A stretch of DNA of 64,000 nucleotides from NCBI RefSeq assembly GCF_003402575.1, contig NZ_BGZJ01000001.1, positions 1,176,501-1,240,500 of the forward strand, in the 5' to 3' direction. The notes under the pieces are model-generated. The model was not told where the DNA came from and made no database searches. It saw only the letters and a program-made list of their open reading frames with translations. Below are positions 17,111 to 24,719 of this stretch, in pieces (within the stretch, counting starts at the first letter, position 1; each line of letters opens with the position of its first letter). Source of the stretch: Mesosutterella multiformis. Its GTDB lineage: Bacteria; Pseudomonadota; Gammaproteobacteria; Burkholderiales; Burkholderiaceae_F. A program made the position numbers and the translations under genes.

Positions 17111-18718
17111 ATGACGACGACGCTTTACCGGAATGGAAAGGTTTTTACGGGGACAGGCCCGGATCACTTCACCTCGGCGTTTGAGGTAACTGACGGTGTG
17201 TTTTCCTGGGTAGGGGAGGAGAGCGATGCCCCCTACAAAGCCGACTCAGATGTGGATCTTTCGGGAGCCACTGTAATCCCGGGGCTTATTGAGGCTCATG
17301 AGCATGCGCTGATTGTCGCCGGCATCGCGAATTCCACAGCCTGTACGATTCCGGCGGTAACTGATATTCCGTCGATGATTGAAGCACTCCGGAAGAATCC
17401 CTCCTATGGGAAAGGACCGGATCGGTGGATCACGGGATGGGGGTACGACGAAACGAAGCTCGCGGAGCATCGGACTCCGACCCGTCACGATCTGGATCTT
17501 GTCAGCACCACGCAGCCAATCTATATCATCCGGTCAGACTGTCACTCAGGCATCTGCAACACGAAGGCCCTGGAACTCGCGGGTGTCACCCGTGATACGC
17601 CTGATCCTGCGGTAGGAGCCTTCGGCCGGGAGGCGGACGGGACTCCGAACGGCATTCTCTTTGAGCTTGAGGCGAACGCCAGGGTGAGGAGCCTCGCTGA
17701 GAAACCGGATTTCGAGAGTGTCGTGAAGGTGATCGCGGGATCCGCCCGGCACTTTCATGAACGCGGATATTCCGTTGTCACGGAAATGATGGCGCGCCGT
17801 TCTCCTCTGAATACGCTTGAAGCGTTCCGGGCCGCGGAGCCGCTGGGGTTTGACCTGCAGGCCGCGCTTTACCTCGTATGGGAAGGCGGGGAGGATGATC
17901 GGGGCATGGCAGACATCACGGAGAACGAAAAAACGGGCCGCATCCGCATCGCGGGGGTCAAGCTCTTCGCGGACGGCTCGGTTTCCGGCCGTACGGCGTG
18001 GGTGAATGAACCGTATCAGGATGGGACGACCGGACTCTCGACTCTGACCCCGGCCGCGATCCGGGCAGCTGTTTCCTTCGCGAAACGAAATGGCGTGCAG
18101 CTGGCGATTCATGTGATGGGGGATCACGCAATTGATCAGATTCTGGAGGTGCTTGAGGGCGAAACCGACTGGCTTCAGGGGATTCCAAGCGTGCGGCTTG
18201 AGCACGTGACGCTGATTACGCCTGAGCAGCTCGAGCGGATCCGGAGGAGCCGCCTGACGTTCGGCATGACGACTCAGGTGATCTTCCCCTTCGCGGAGAT
18301 TGAGAGCTATGAAGCGTCACTCTGCCCGGGGCCTTTTAAACGCATGTATCCGGTAAAAACTCTGGAGAAATCGGTGGAAGCGCTGGCGCTCTCGTCAGAC
18401 AGCCCTGCGACCACCTGGATGGATCCGGATGATCCGGCAGTGTCGCTTGAAGCCGCGGTGCGGCGTGTGGCTTATAACGGTCATCCGATTAACCGGGAGG
18501 AGGGGGTGACACTGGGTACCGCGCTCACGCTCTACACGGGACGGGCCGCGAAGCTATTTGCGAAAGAGTCGCCTGCCGGTGTCATCGCGCCGGGGGCCGA
18601 GGCGGATTTCAGCGTTCTGGAAGCGGATCCCTTTACGATGCCCGAAGACCGGATTCATGAGATGCGGGTGAAGCGCGGCTTCCTTCGCGGCGCCGAGGTT
18701 TTCCGCAGGGAAGACTGA
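17111..18718 (+). CDS. YtcJ-type metal-dependent amidohydrolase
   Basis: Member of the amidohydrolase 3 family, which hydrolyses C-N bonds in small substrates; the substrate is not predictable. The metal-site motif is in GLIEAHEHAL (about 60-70), followed by GWGYDETKL, RSDCHSGICNTKAL, the carboxylated-lysine region GVKLFADGSVSGRTAWV, HVMGDHAIDQILE and, late, SSDSPATTW. I start at ATG 17111 because TTGGAG lies 9 bases before it; the TTG five codons earlier is inside that ribosome-binding site. At 535 residues it has normal length and no signal peptide, so it is cytoplasmic. It ends only 9 bases from the end of the convergent lysE-type gene, with no terminator between them. Confidence 0.87.
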   Translation: MTTTLYRNGKVFTGTGPDHFTSAFEVTDGVFSWVGEESDAPYKADSDVDLSGATVIPGLIEAHEHALIVAGIANSTACTIPAVTDIPSMIEALRKNPSYGKGPDRWITGWGYDETKLAEHRTPTRHDLDLVSTTQPIYIIRSDCHSGICNTKALELAGVTRDTPDPAVGAFGREADGTPNGILFELEANARVRSLAEKPDFESVVKVIAGSARHFHERGYSVVTEMMARRSPLNTLEAFRAAEPLGFDLQAALYLVWEGGEDDRGMADITENEKTGRIRIAGVKLFADGSVSGRTAWVNEPYQDGTTGLSTLTPAAIRAAVSFAKRNGVQLAIHVMGDHAIDQILEVLEGETDWLQGIPSVRLEHVTLITPEQLERIRRSRLTFGMTTQVIFPFAEIESYEASLCPGPFKRMYPVKTLEKSVEALALSSDSPATTWMDPDDPAVSLEAAVRRVAYNGHPINREEGVTLGTALTLYTGRAAKLFAKESPAGVIAPGAEADFSVLEADPFTMPEDRIHEMRVKRGFLRGAEVFRRED

Positions 18719-18727
18719 CCTGGCGGG

Positions 18728-19366
18728 TCAGAAGAAACCGGACAGAATCTTCGCAAACACCATGAGACCGAGAGCGATAAAGAGAATGCCGCTTATCCGG
18801 TTGATGATGAGAGACGCGCGGGTGCCCTGAAGGGCACCCCGCGCTGCTGTCGCGATCACGGCGTACGCGCTGTGAATCAGAATGAGAAGGAGGCTGAAAA
18901 GCGCGATCAGGATCGTTGCCTGTGGCCAGAAGGGGCTTTCCTTCATGACAAACTGAGGAAAGAGCGCGAAGAGAAAGAGAAACAGCATCGGGTTCGTGCC
19001 CTGAAGCAGAACCGCGTTCCGGAAGAGCGTCCACTGGGATTCAGACGCCTGGTCGCTCGCTGAGGCGAGCCGCATCAGATCAAAGGGCTTCGCCCGGAGT
19101 TCCTGGATTCCGAGGTAGATCAGATAAAGACCGCCGATTGCCTGAAGTGTTGTGAAAAGGACAGGGCTTGCGGCCAGCACGGCACCGAGCCCTCCCGCGG
19201 TCAGAAATGACACGATAAGAACACCAACCGCGTTTCCGGCCACACAGGGCCAGGCGTACCGGACACCGTATTTCAGCGACCCGGTCACGGTGTAAAGCAC
19301 ACCGGCGCCGGGGGTCACGATCGTAGTGAAGCAAAGCAGAAGGTAGAGCGGAAGCAGCGAAGTCAT
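18728..19366 (-). CDS. LysE/RhtB-family amino-acid exporter
   Basis: Inner-membrane exporter of amino acids or analogues. The 212-residue length, six hydrophobic segments, and the family opening (LLCFTTIVTPGAGVLYTVTGSLKYGVRYAW, with the conserved TPGA) are clear. GGLYLIYLGIQELRAKPF and the helix FRNAVLLQGTNPMLFLFLFALFPQF are the other family marks. It is divergent from the LysR-type gene at 19504, a pairing typical for LysE exporters and their regulators. The exact cargo cannot be read from the sequence. Confidence 0.88.
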   Translation of the reverse strand: MTSLLPLYLLLCFTTIVTPGAGVLYTVTGSLKYGVRYAWPCVAGNAVGVLIVSFLTAGGLGAVLAASPVLFTTLQAIGGLYLIYLGIQELRAKPFDLMRLASASDQASESQWTLFRNAVLLQGTNPMLFLFLFALFPQFVMKESPFWPQATILIALFSLLLILIHSAYAVIATAARGALQGTRASLIINRISGILFIALGLMVFAKILSGFF

Positions 19367-19503
19367 TTTTCTTCAGAATCAGAAACCGGAAAACTTTTCC
19401 GTTGCAATCCATTCTATGAAATTCACTACGGAAAATGGGTTTACGGTAAGCGTTAAAATTTTTTAATACTGATATCGCTGTGCATAAAACAGGTGAGGTC
19501 ATC

Positions 19504-20430
19504 ATGGGAAAGCGGCCGGATGGAAAACTTTTTGAAGCGCTTGAAGCTTTTGCGGCGGCTTCTGATGAGCGGAGTCTCAGCAAGGCGGCAAGGATTCTCG
19601 GCCGCTCAACCCCGACCGTGGCATCGATGATCACGCGTCTGGAATCCGATATCGGAGTCAGGCTTCTGCGGCGCACCGCGCGGGGCGTGTCGCTCACTCC
19701 CGAAGGCGAGGCGCTGCTCCCCAAAGCCCGGTCTGTCGTCAGGCTGGCCTCTGAGTTTGAGCGGGATGCGGTCTCAGCAGGCCGTGAAGCCATTCGGGAG
19801 GTGCCGATCGGGGCAGTGGAAGCCTGCCTATTCCAATTTCTCCCGGACTTCATGCGGTACCTTGATCAGGCGCTTCCCGGTGTCAGGCTCCGGGTCACGC
19901 TCTACGACACCGCGGATCTGGTGGCGGCGCTTCTCGCCGGTGAAATCTCAATCGCTTTCGGGCGGTTCGCGGAACTTTCCGTACGAGGTATTTCACTTCA
20001 GCTGCTGAGTGAGGAGCCATCGGTTCTCATCGTGCCGCGGGATCATCCTCTCAGTAAGAGAAAGGCTGTGACGTGGGAAGACGTCCGCGATGAGGAATGG
20101 ATCATGACACTCCCCCGGGTGAATCCGGGTTACGCGGCAGCGTTTGTCAGAGCCTGTCGGACGGAGGGCTTTGAGCCCCGTGTGCGTCACAGACCGGAAA
20201 CGATTCAGCATCAGATCGCCTATGTCGCCTGCCGGGAAGGGATAGCGCTGATTCCTGAGTCTTATCTGAGCTCAATTCCAGCTGCGGTTCGCGCAGTGCC
20301 CTTCGAGGGACCTCTCCCTTCTATCCGCATGTCAGCCGCTGTCAGCCGTCTCAGGACTGATCCGCTCAGGGATCAGATTCTTCAGAAGGCTATCCGGTTC
20401 GCCAGTGAAAAAATTTCTTTCCGGCAATAA
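19504..20430 (+). CDS. LysR-type transcription regulator, likely of the divergent LysE gene
   Basis: The N-terminal helix-turn-helix (LFEALEAFAAASDERSLSKAARILGRSTPTVASMITRLESDIGVRLLRR) is classic LysR, followed by TARGVSLTPEGEALL and an effector-binding domain to residue 308. I use ATG 19504 with AGGTGAGG 6 bases before it rather than GTG 19480. Its divergent position suggests control of the exporter, with both promoters in the 137-base gap. The gap contains AT-rich stretches around 19440-19475. The inducer is unknown; a basic or neutral amino acid would be usual. Confidence 0.88.
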   Translation: MGKRPDGKLFEALEAFAAASDERSLSKAARILGRSTPTVASMITRLESDIGVRLLRRTARGVSLTPEGEALLPKARSVVRLASEFERDAVSAGREAIREVPIGAVEACLFQFLPDFMRYLDQALPGVRLRVTLYDTADLVAALLAGEISIAFGRFAELSVRGISLQLLSEEPSVLIVPRDHPLSKRKAVTWEDVRDEEWIMTLPRVNPGYAAAFVRACRTEGFEPRVRHRPETIQHQIAYVACREGIALIPESYLSSIPAAVRAVPFEGPLPSIRMSAAVSRLRTDPLRDQILQKAIRFASEKISFRQ

Positions 20431-20462
20431 AAATCCCCGGCTTTCGGAAGAAAGCCGGGGAG
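20431..20462. terminator. Bidirectional intrinsic terminator
   Basis: TCCCCGGCTTTC and GAAAGCCGGGGA form a perfect 12-base stem with a 4-base loop, right after the lysR stop. It is shared with the convergent lipoprotein gene. Confidence 0.8.
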
Positions 20463-20490
20463 ACTGCATCAGGCAAAAAGTCTGATGGAA

Positions 20491-20739
20491 TTACTTCGCG
20501 GCAGCGGAGCTGGCCGGAGCGGAAGCAGCGGCAGAAGCAGCGGCGGAGCTGGCGGCAGCGGAAGCAGCCGGAGCAGAAGCAGCGGCGGAAGCCGGAGCGG
20601 AAGCGGCAGGCGAAGTAGCTTCCACAGAAGCGGCAGCAGAAGAAGCCGGGGCGGAGGCCGGAGCAGAAGCCTGCTTGGAGCAAGCAACAGCCATCATGGC
20701 GATAGAGGCGGCGGCAACAATCTTCAGAGCGGTATGCAT
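20491..20739 (-). CDS. Small Ala/Ser/Pro-rich lipoprotein
   Basis: A signal peptide (MHTALKIVAAASIAMMAVAC) ends in a lipobox with the lipidated cysteine at residue 20. The remaining 62 residues are almost only alanine, serine and proline in irregular repeats (APASAPASSAAAS...). It would be a membrane-anchored, unstructured spacer-like protein. I chose ATG 20739, with AAGGA 11 bases before it; the ATG at 20751 directly abuts that site. The DNA is a run of GCNGC-like triplets, so open frames in other phases across it are artefacts. Such Ala-rich lipoproteins are often abundant, but no function can be named. Confidence 0.7.
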   Translation of the reverse strand: MHTALKIVAAASIAMMAVACSKQASAPASAPASSAAASVEATSPAASAPASAAASAPAASAAASSAAASAAASAPASSAAAK

Positions 20740-21185
20740 GTTGAAAAACATCCTTAAAAGTGACTTCCCGGCCGTATAGGCAGGGAGAAAACAAAACAGA
20801 GTTCTGTTCCCGACCTGGAACGCGGAGAGGCACTTAAGTCTGCGATCTCCTGTTTCCCGAGAACAGTTCCGATTCTAGATAAACCATTTGGGCTTATCCA
20901 CAAGAGTTAGTGTTTTCGCCACTAGGGATTTCCTTTTGGGGTAAGAACTGATTTAAAAACAAAAAAATTATGACTGAATTATGTGCCCTGAAGAACGGAG
21001 GAAAAGTGATTTCGGTAATACCTGTGCGGTGTCAATTCGGAAAGTAATACCTATTTGGTGTAATAAAGCGCCAATCGGTACTGTTCGGTAAAGGGAGCGC
21101 GGATCTATACCGATCCAAAGCCTCTTCTCAGAAAAATCCTACGGCTGGCAAAGAACAGCCGGACAGAATCAAAGGAAAACCGAAT
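20740..21185 (+). other. Gene-free control region before the first metQ-like gene
   Basis: 446 bases carry the promoter of the lipoprotein gene (AT-rich, 20870-20980) and the GGTAATACC operator array described separately (21014-21080). No coding frame is convincing here. Confidence 0.6.
21014..21080. promoter_or_regulatory. Multi-site operator, copy 1 (GGTAWTACC palindromes)
   Basis: GGTAATACC at 21014-21022 and GTAATACC at 21044-21051 are near-perfect copies of the 9-base palindrome GGTA-W-TACC, 29 bases apart. A weaker CGGTACTG follows at 21076-21083, 34 bases after the second. The same three-site layout stands before the two other metQ-like genes. Confidence 0.6.
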
Positions 21186-21983
21186 ATGAAACGCCGCGCA
21201 CTGCTCCAGACATCCATTCTGCTGCCTCTGACACTGATTGCATCGAATCCGGCATTTGCCTCCGCGAAACGCCTCAGGATCGGGGTGACGTCCGGCCCTC
21301 ATGCGGATATTCTCCGCGCCGCTCTTCCCGTCGCGAAGAAGAACGGGCTGGACATAAAAATCGTTGAGTTCCAGGATTATGTGTCGCCGAATGAAGCGCT
21401 CGCCGCCGGTGATCTGGATGCCAATATTTTCCAGACGGAGTCTTACCTTGGTCTCATGAATAAGCAGCGCCGCTATGGGCTCGTGCCTGTCGGCCGGACG
21501 ATTACGCTGCCGCTCGCCTTTTATTCCAACCGTTATAAGAGTTTCAATCAGGTCCCTCAGGGGGCCCGGGTCGGAATCCCAAATGATCCGTCTTCAGAAG
21601 GCCGGGCGCTTTACGCGCTTCAGGACGCGGGAATCATCAAGCTGCGGCCATCCGCAGGCCGCGAAGGCTCCCCGCTTGATGTGATATCTAACCCGAAGAA
21701 ACTGAAATTTGTGGAGCTCGATCCCGCGCAGACCGCCCGGTCGCTGCCGGATCTGGATGTTTCCGCGGTGAACGGCAACTACGCGTTCCTCGCTGGGATC
21801 ATGGGAAGCGGAAAGGCGATTCTTTATGAAAAGCCCGCTTCGCTTTATATCAATCACATCGTTGTGCGCGAAAAGGACAGAAATGCTGCCTGGGTAAAGC
21901 CTCTCGTGAAGTCCTATCAGGACGCCTCGGTCCGTGATTACATCAGGAAGACTTATCACGGCGGTGTCGTCGCAAATTTCTGA
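21186..21983 (+). CDS. MetQ/NlpA-family substrate-binding protein, copy 1
   Basis: Periplasmic binding protein of the D/L-methionine ABC uptake family. Family marks: LRIGVTSGPHADILRAALPVAKKNGLDIKIVEFQDYVSPNEAL, GDLDANIFQTESYL, the GIPNDPSSEGRAL segment, LKFVELDPAQTARSL and SAVNGNYAF. The signal peptide (residues 1-26, NPAFASA) has no lipobox cysteine, unlike the lipoprotein MetQ of E. coli, so the product should be a free periplasmic protein. It is the most divergent of three tandem copies (265 residues). No permease or ATPase gene (metI, metN) is near. The ligand may be methionine or another amino acid or dipeptide. Confidence 0.88.
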   Translation: MKRRALLQTSILLPLTLIASNPAFASAKRLRIGVTSGPHADILRAALPVAKKNGLDIKIVEFQDYVSPNEALAAGDLDANIFQTESYLGLMNKQRRYGLVPVGRTITLPLAFYSNRYKSFNQVPQGARVGIPNDPSSEGRALYALQDAGIIKLRPSAGREGSPLDVISNPKKLKFVELDPAQTARSLPDLDVSAVNGNYAFLAGIMGSGKAILYEKPASLYINHIVVREKDRNAAWVKPLVKSYQDASVRDYIRKTYHGGVVANF

Positions 21984-22013
21984 CGGACATAACCCGGGGG
22001 GCGGGACTTCAGC

Positions 22014-22081
22014 GGTAATACCTGAGCTTCATCAAATGTTGCTGGTAATACTTTTTTGAACGCGGCTCTCCCTTCAGGTAA
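22014..22081. promoter_or_regulatory. Multi-site operator, copy 2 (GGTAWTACC palindromes)
   Basis: GGTAATACC at 22014-22022 and GGTAATAC at 22044-22051 are 30 bases apart. AGGTAACTT follows at 22076-22084, 33 bases further. The second site is followed by TTTTTTGA, also seen in copy 3. It lies 31 bases after the first metQ stop codon and about 135 bases before the second metQ start. Confidence 0.65.
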
Positions 22082-22216
22082 CTTTTGACTCAACGGGATC
22101 CCCTGATGCGTTTCTCCTCCGTGCGATGGGGATTCCCCGCAAAACAAAATTCCCGGCAGCCGGCACTCACTCTCTCAGGTGACGGCAGCTGAAAAGCTAT
22201 ATAAAGGACAAACATC

Positions 22217-23011
22217 ATGCTTCGCCGCTCACTTCTTATCTCTGCATTCGCTGCATCCCTGGCCTTCGCGATTCCCGCTCAGGCAGCCCCCGTTAAGACG
22301 CTGAAGATCGGTGTCACGGCCGGCACTCACGCTGAAATTCTCCGTGCCGCTCTGCCGATCGCGAAGAAGAACGGTCTCGACATCAAAGTGATTGAGTTCC
22401 AGGACTATGTGTCTCCGAACGAAGCTCTGGCTCACGGTGATCTGGACGCGAACATCTTCCAGACGCTCTCCTATCTGAAGCTGATGAACAAGCAGCACAA
22501 CTATGGCCTTGCCCCGGTTGGCAAGTCGATCACCGAGCCGCTTACGTTCTACTCGAAGAAGTACACGAACCTCTCCCAGCTTCCGACCGGCGCGAAGATC
22601 GGTATCCCGAATGATCCGTCCACCGAAGGCCGCTCGCTTTTCGTGCTTGAACAGGCAGGTCTCATCAAGCTGAAGGCCGGTGTCGGCCGTGAGGGTTCCC
22701 CGCTCGACGTGATCTCGAACCCGAAGAAGCTGAAGTTTGTGGAACTCGATCCGGCCCAGACGCTGCGCTCCCTGGATGACCTGGATGCGGTTGCGGTTAA
22801 CGGCAACTACGCCTACATCTCCGGTCTCACGAAGACCCGCAAGGGCATTCTCGTTGAGAAGCCCGGTCCTGAATACGTGAACTACATCGTGGTCCGCGAG
22901 AAGGATAAGAACGCCGCCTGGGTGAAGACCCTCGTGAAGTCCTATCAGGATCCGTCTGTCCGCGCTTTCGTGAACAAGTCCTATAAGGGCAGCGTGATCG
23001 CGAACTTCTGA
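22217..23011 (+). CDS. MetQ/NlpA-family substrate-binding protein, copy 2
   Basis: Periplasmic binding protein of the methionine ABC family, 264 residues, very like copy 3 (the same opening MLRR-LLISA and long shared blocks such as DIKVIEFQDYVSPNEAL and SGLTKTRKGILVEKP). The signal peptide ends at AQA-AP near residue 23 and lacks a lipobox. SD AAAGGAC lies about 8 bases before ATG 22217. The codon choice is more regular (more GAAG, CTC, ATC) than in copy 1, which hints at stronger expression. It has its own operator array before it and a hairpin after it, so it is likely a separate transcription unit. Confidence 0.9.
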   Translation: MLRRSLLISAFAASLAFAIPAQAAPVKTLKIGVTAGTHAEILRAALPIAKKNGLDIKVIEFQDYVSPNEALAHGDLDANIFQTLSYLKLMNKQHNYGLAPVGKSITEPLTFYSKKYTNLSQLPTGAKIGIPNDPSTEGRSLFVLEQAGLIKLKAGVGREGSPLDVISNPKKLKFVELDPAQTLRSLDDLDAVAVNGNYAYISGLTKTRKGILVEKPGPEYVNYIVVREKDKNAAWVKTLVKSYQDPSVRAFVNKSYKGSVIANF

Positions 23012-23040
23012 TAGAGAAGCCCGGTTTCAGAATCCCTTTG

Positions 23041-23099
23041 ACGCCCTCTGGCTTTGCCCTGCCCGCACTTCCCTCGGGCAGGAGAGGCCGGAGGGCGTT
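23041..23099 (+). terminator. Large hairpin after metQ copy 2
   Basis: ACGCCCTCTGGC pairs with GCCGGAGGGCGT, and inside it CCTGCCCG pairs with CGGGCAGG. The T-tail is weak (TTCTTCG). Confidence 0.6.
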
Positions 23100-23129
23100 C
23101 TTCGTAAGAGATTTATTCCCGACAGATGC

Positions 23130-23200
23130 GGTAATACCTGAGACGCGTCAAGCGTTTCAGGTATTACTTTTTTGAGTTCAGCAGATCCTTCCGGTAATTT
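23130..23200. promoter_or_regulatory. Multi-site operator, copy 3 (GGTAWTACC palindromes)
   Basis: GGTAATACC at 23130-23138 and GGTATTAC at 23160-23167 are 30 bases apart; the second is the same palindrome read on the other strand. CGGTAATTT follows at 23192-23200, 33 bases further. The first two sites could also pair as RNA (stem plus TTTTTT), so a terminator role for the upstream transcript cannot be excluded. Confidence 0.65.
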
Positions 23201-23314
23201 AATTCTCAAGGACGGGCTGGAGCGAGTCTCCCTCCCTCTTCGAAAATCATTCAAAGACATCATTGCTTTTTCAGCCGGCACTTCAAGCGGCTGGAGAGAA
23301 AAAAGGAAACTGTC

Positions 23315-24106
23315 ATGCTTCGCCGTACTCTTCTCATCTCTGCTCTTGCTTCCACCCTTGCTCTCGCGGTGCCCGCCCACGCGGCGACCAAAACCCTGAA
23401 GGTCGGCGTGACGGCCGGCCTCCACGCGGAAATCCTCCGCCAGGCCCTCCCGATCGCGAAGAAGAACGGACTCGATATCAAAGTGATTGAGTTCCAGGAC
23501 TATGTGTCCCCGAACGAAGCGCTTTCCCACGGCGATCTTGATGCCAATATCTTCCAGACACTTTCTTACTTCGAGCTTCTGAATAAACAGCGGAACTATG
23601 GTCTCGCTGCCGTCGGCAAGACGATTACGGCGCCGCTCACCTTCTACTCGAAGAAGTGGAAGAGCTTCAGCGAGATCCCGACCGGTGCCCGGATTGCGAT
23701 CCCGAATGATCCGTCGACAGAAGGCCGCGCGCTCTACGTGCTGCAGGAGGCGGGCATTATCAAGCTGAAGCCTTCCGCGGGCCGTACCGGAACGCCGCTT
23801 GATATCATCTCGAATCCGAAGAAGCTGAAGATTGTGGAACTGGACCCGGCACAGACGCCGCGTGCGATCGATGATCTCGATGCCGCTGCCGTGAATGGCA
23901 ACTATGCCTACATTTCCGGTCTTTCGAAGACCCGCAAGGGGATTCTCGTTGAGAAGCCCACGGCGAACTACATCAACTACATCGTGGTCCGCGAGAAGGA
24001 TAAGAACGCTGACTGGGTGAAGACTCTCGTCAAGTCTTATCAGGATCCGTCTGTCCGTGCGTACATCAATAAATCCTATAAGGGCAATGTGATCGCCAAC
24101 TTCTGA
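23315..24106 (+). CDS. MetQ/NlpA-family substrate-binding protein, copy 3
   Basis: Third tandem periplasmic binding protein of the methionine ABC family, 263 residues. The signal peptide (MLRRTLLISALASTLALAVPAHAA) has a type I cleavage site after AHA and no lipobox. The core again shows GDLDANIFQTLSYFELLNKQ, IPNDPSTEGRALYVLQEAGIIKL and AAVNGNYAYISGLSKTRKGI. The pocket regions differ a little from copy 2, so the ligands may differ. A strong SD AAAGGAAA stands before ATG 23315. It is followed by a strong terminator, and no transporter membrane genes follow. Confidence 0.9.
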   Translation: MLRRTLLISALASTLALAVPAHAATKTLKVGVTAGLHAEILRQALPIAKKNGLDIKVIEFQDYVSPNEALSHGDLDANIFQTLSYFELLNKQRNYGLAAVGKTITAPLTFYSKKWKSFSEIPTGARIAIPNDPSTEGRALYVLQEAGIIKLKPSAGRTGTPLDIISNPKKLKIVELDPAQTPRAIDDLDAAAVNGNYAYISGLSKTRKGILVEKPTANYINYIVVREKDKNADWVKTLVKSYQDPSVRAYINKSYKGNVIANF

Positions 24107-24131
24107 TTCTGAAGAACTCCTGAGGTCGCAG

Positions 24132-24188
24132 CCCCCGCAGTGTCCGGTATGGTCTTCCTCCGTGCCGGACATTGCGGGGGTGTTCTTT
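24132..24188 (+). terminator. Strong terminator after metQ copy 3
   Basis: CCCCCGCAGTGTCCGG and CCGGACATTGCGGGGG form a 16-base stem with one mismatch, followed by TGTTCTTTTG. Confidence 0.8.
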
Positions 24189-24719
24189 TGGGTGAAGTTT
24201 CATGCACATGACTTTAAAGTGACCGCAATCCCCTATTTTTGAAGGGTTATCAGTAGCATTCCATATGATAAGATTTGATCTCAGATACTTCGGAAGAATG
24301 ATGCAGGTCGGTCATTTCCCCGCGGCTGCGGCTGTCGGGAGCGTCTGATTCAAGAGGGCTTACGCCCCGCAGAAGACCCGGGAAGAAGCTGAGAAAACTC
24401 TCGGCACCATTCCATAAAAGCAGTCGGGCATTCATCAAACGCGAGCTTCCAGGTACGGCGTCTGGAGCCGTTTCACACAGGGCGGAGCCAGCCGTCTGGC
24501 CGCCGTAACCCTCGGCATGCAGCGAGTCCGGGAAACCTCCGGACAGAGCCGGGGTCGTATCATCTGGTTCATTTCAGCACGCGCTCGGGCGATCAGTCTC
24601 ACGCTTTCCCGGCAGAGCTTCTTCACCGATATACCGCACGCGGAAACCGACAGCGGATAAAGGAAAGAACGGCCAGATTTTGGTTTTCGGCGAATTTCAA
24701 TATCTGGAGAATAAAAATT
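24189..24719. other. Gene-free stretch of about 530 bases
   Basis: No convincing coding frame on either strand. Short frames here lack a ribosome-binding site and have no sensible composition. The left part is AT-rich (CATATGATAAGATTTGATC near 24260), the right part is GC-rich with no obvious repeat. It presumably holds the promoter of the LysR gene at 24720, and may be a decayed gene. Confidence 0.5.

Noticed and set aside
20485-20757. Gly/Ser/Arg-rich open frame on the plus strand
   Set aside because: It is the reverse reading of the Ala-rich lipoprotein gene, which has a signal peptide and lipobox.
22014-22060. A riboswitch or intrinsic terminator in the metQ leaders
   Set aside because: Copy 3 could pair as RNA with a T-run, but copies 1 and 2 have the sites in the same orientation and pair poorly. 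A symmetric DNA operator explains all three; a pure SAM-riboswitch structure was not found.
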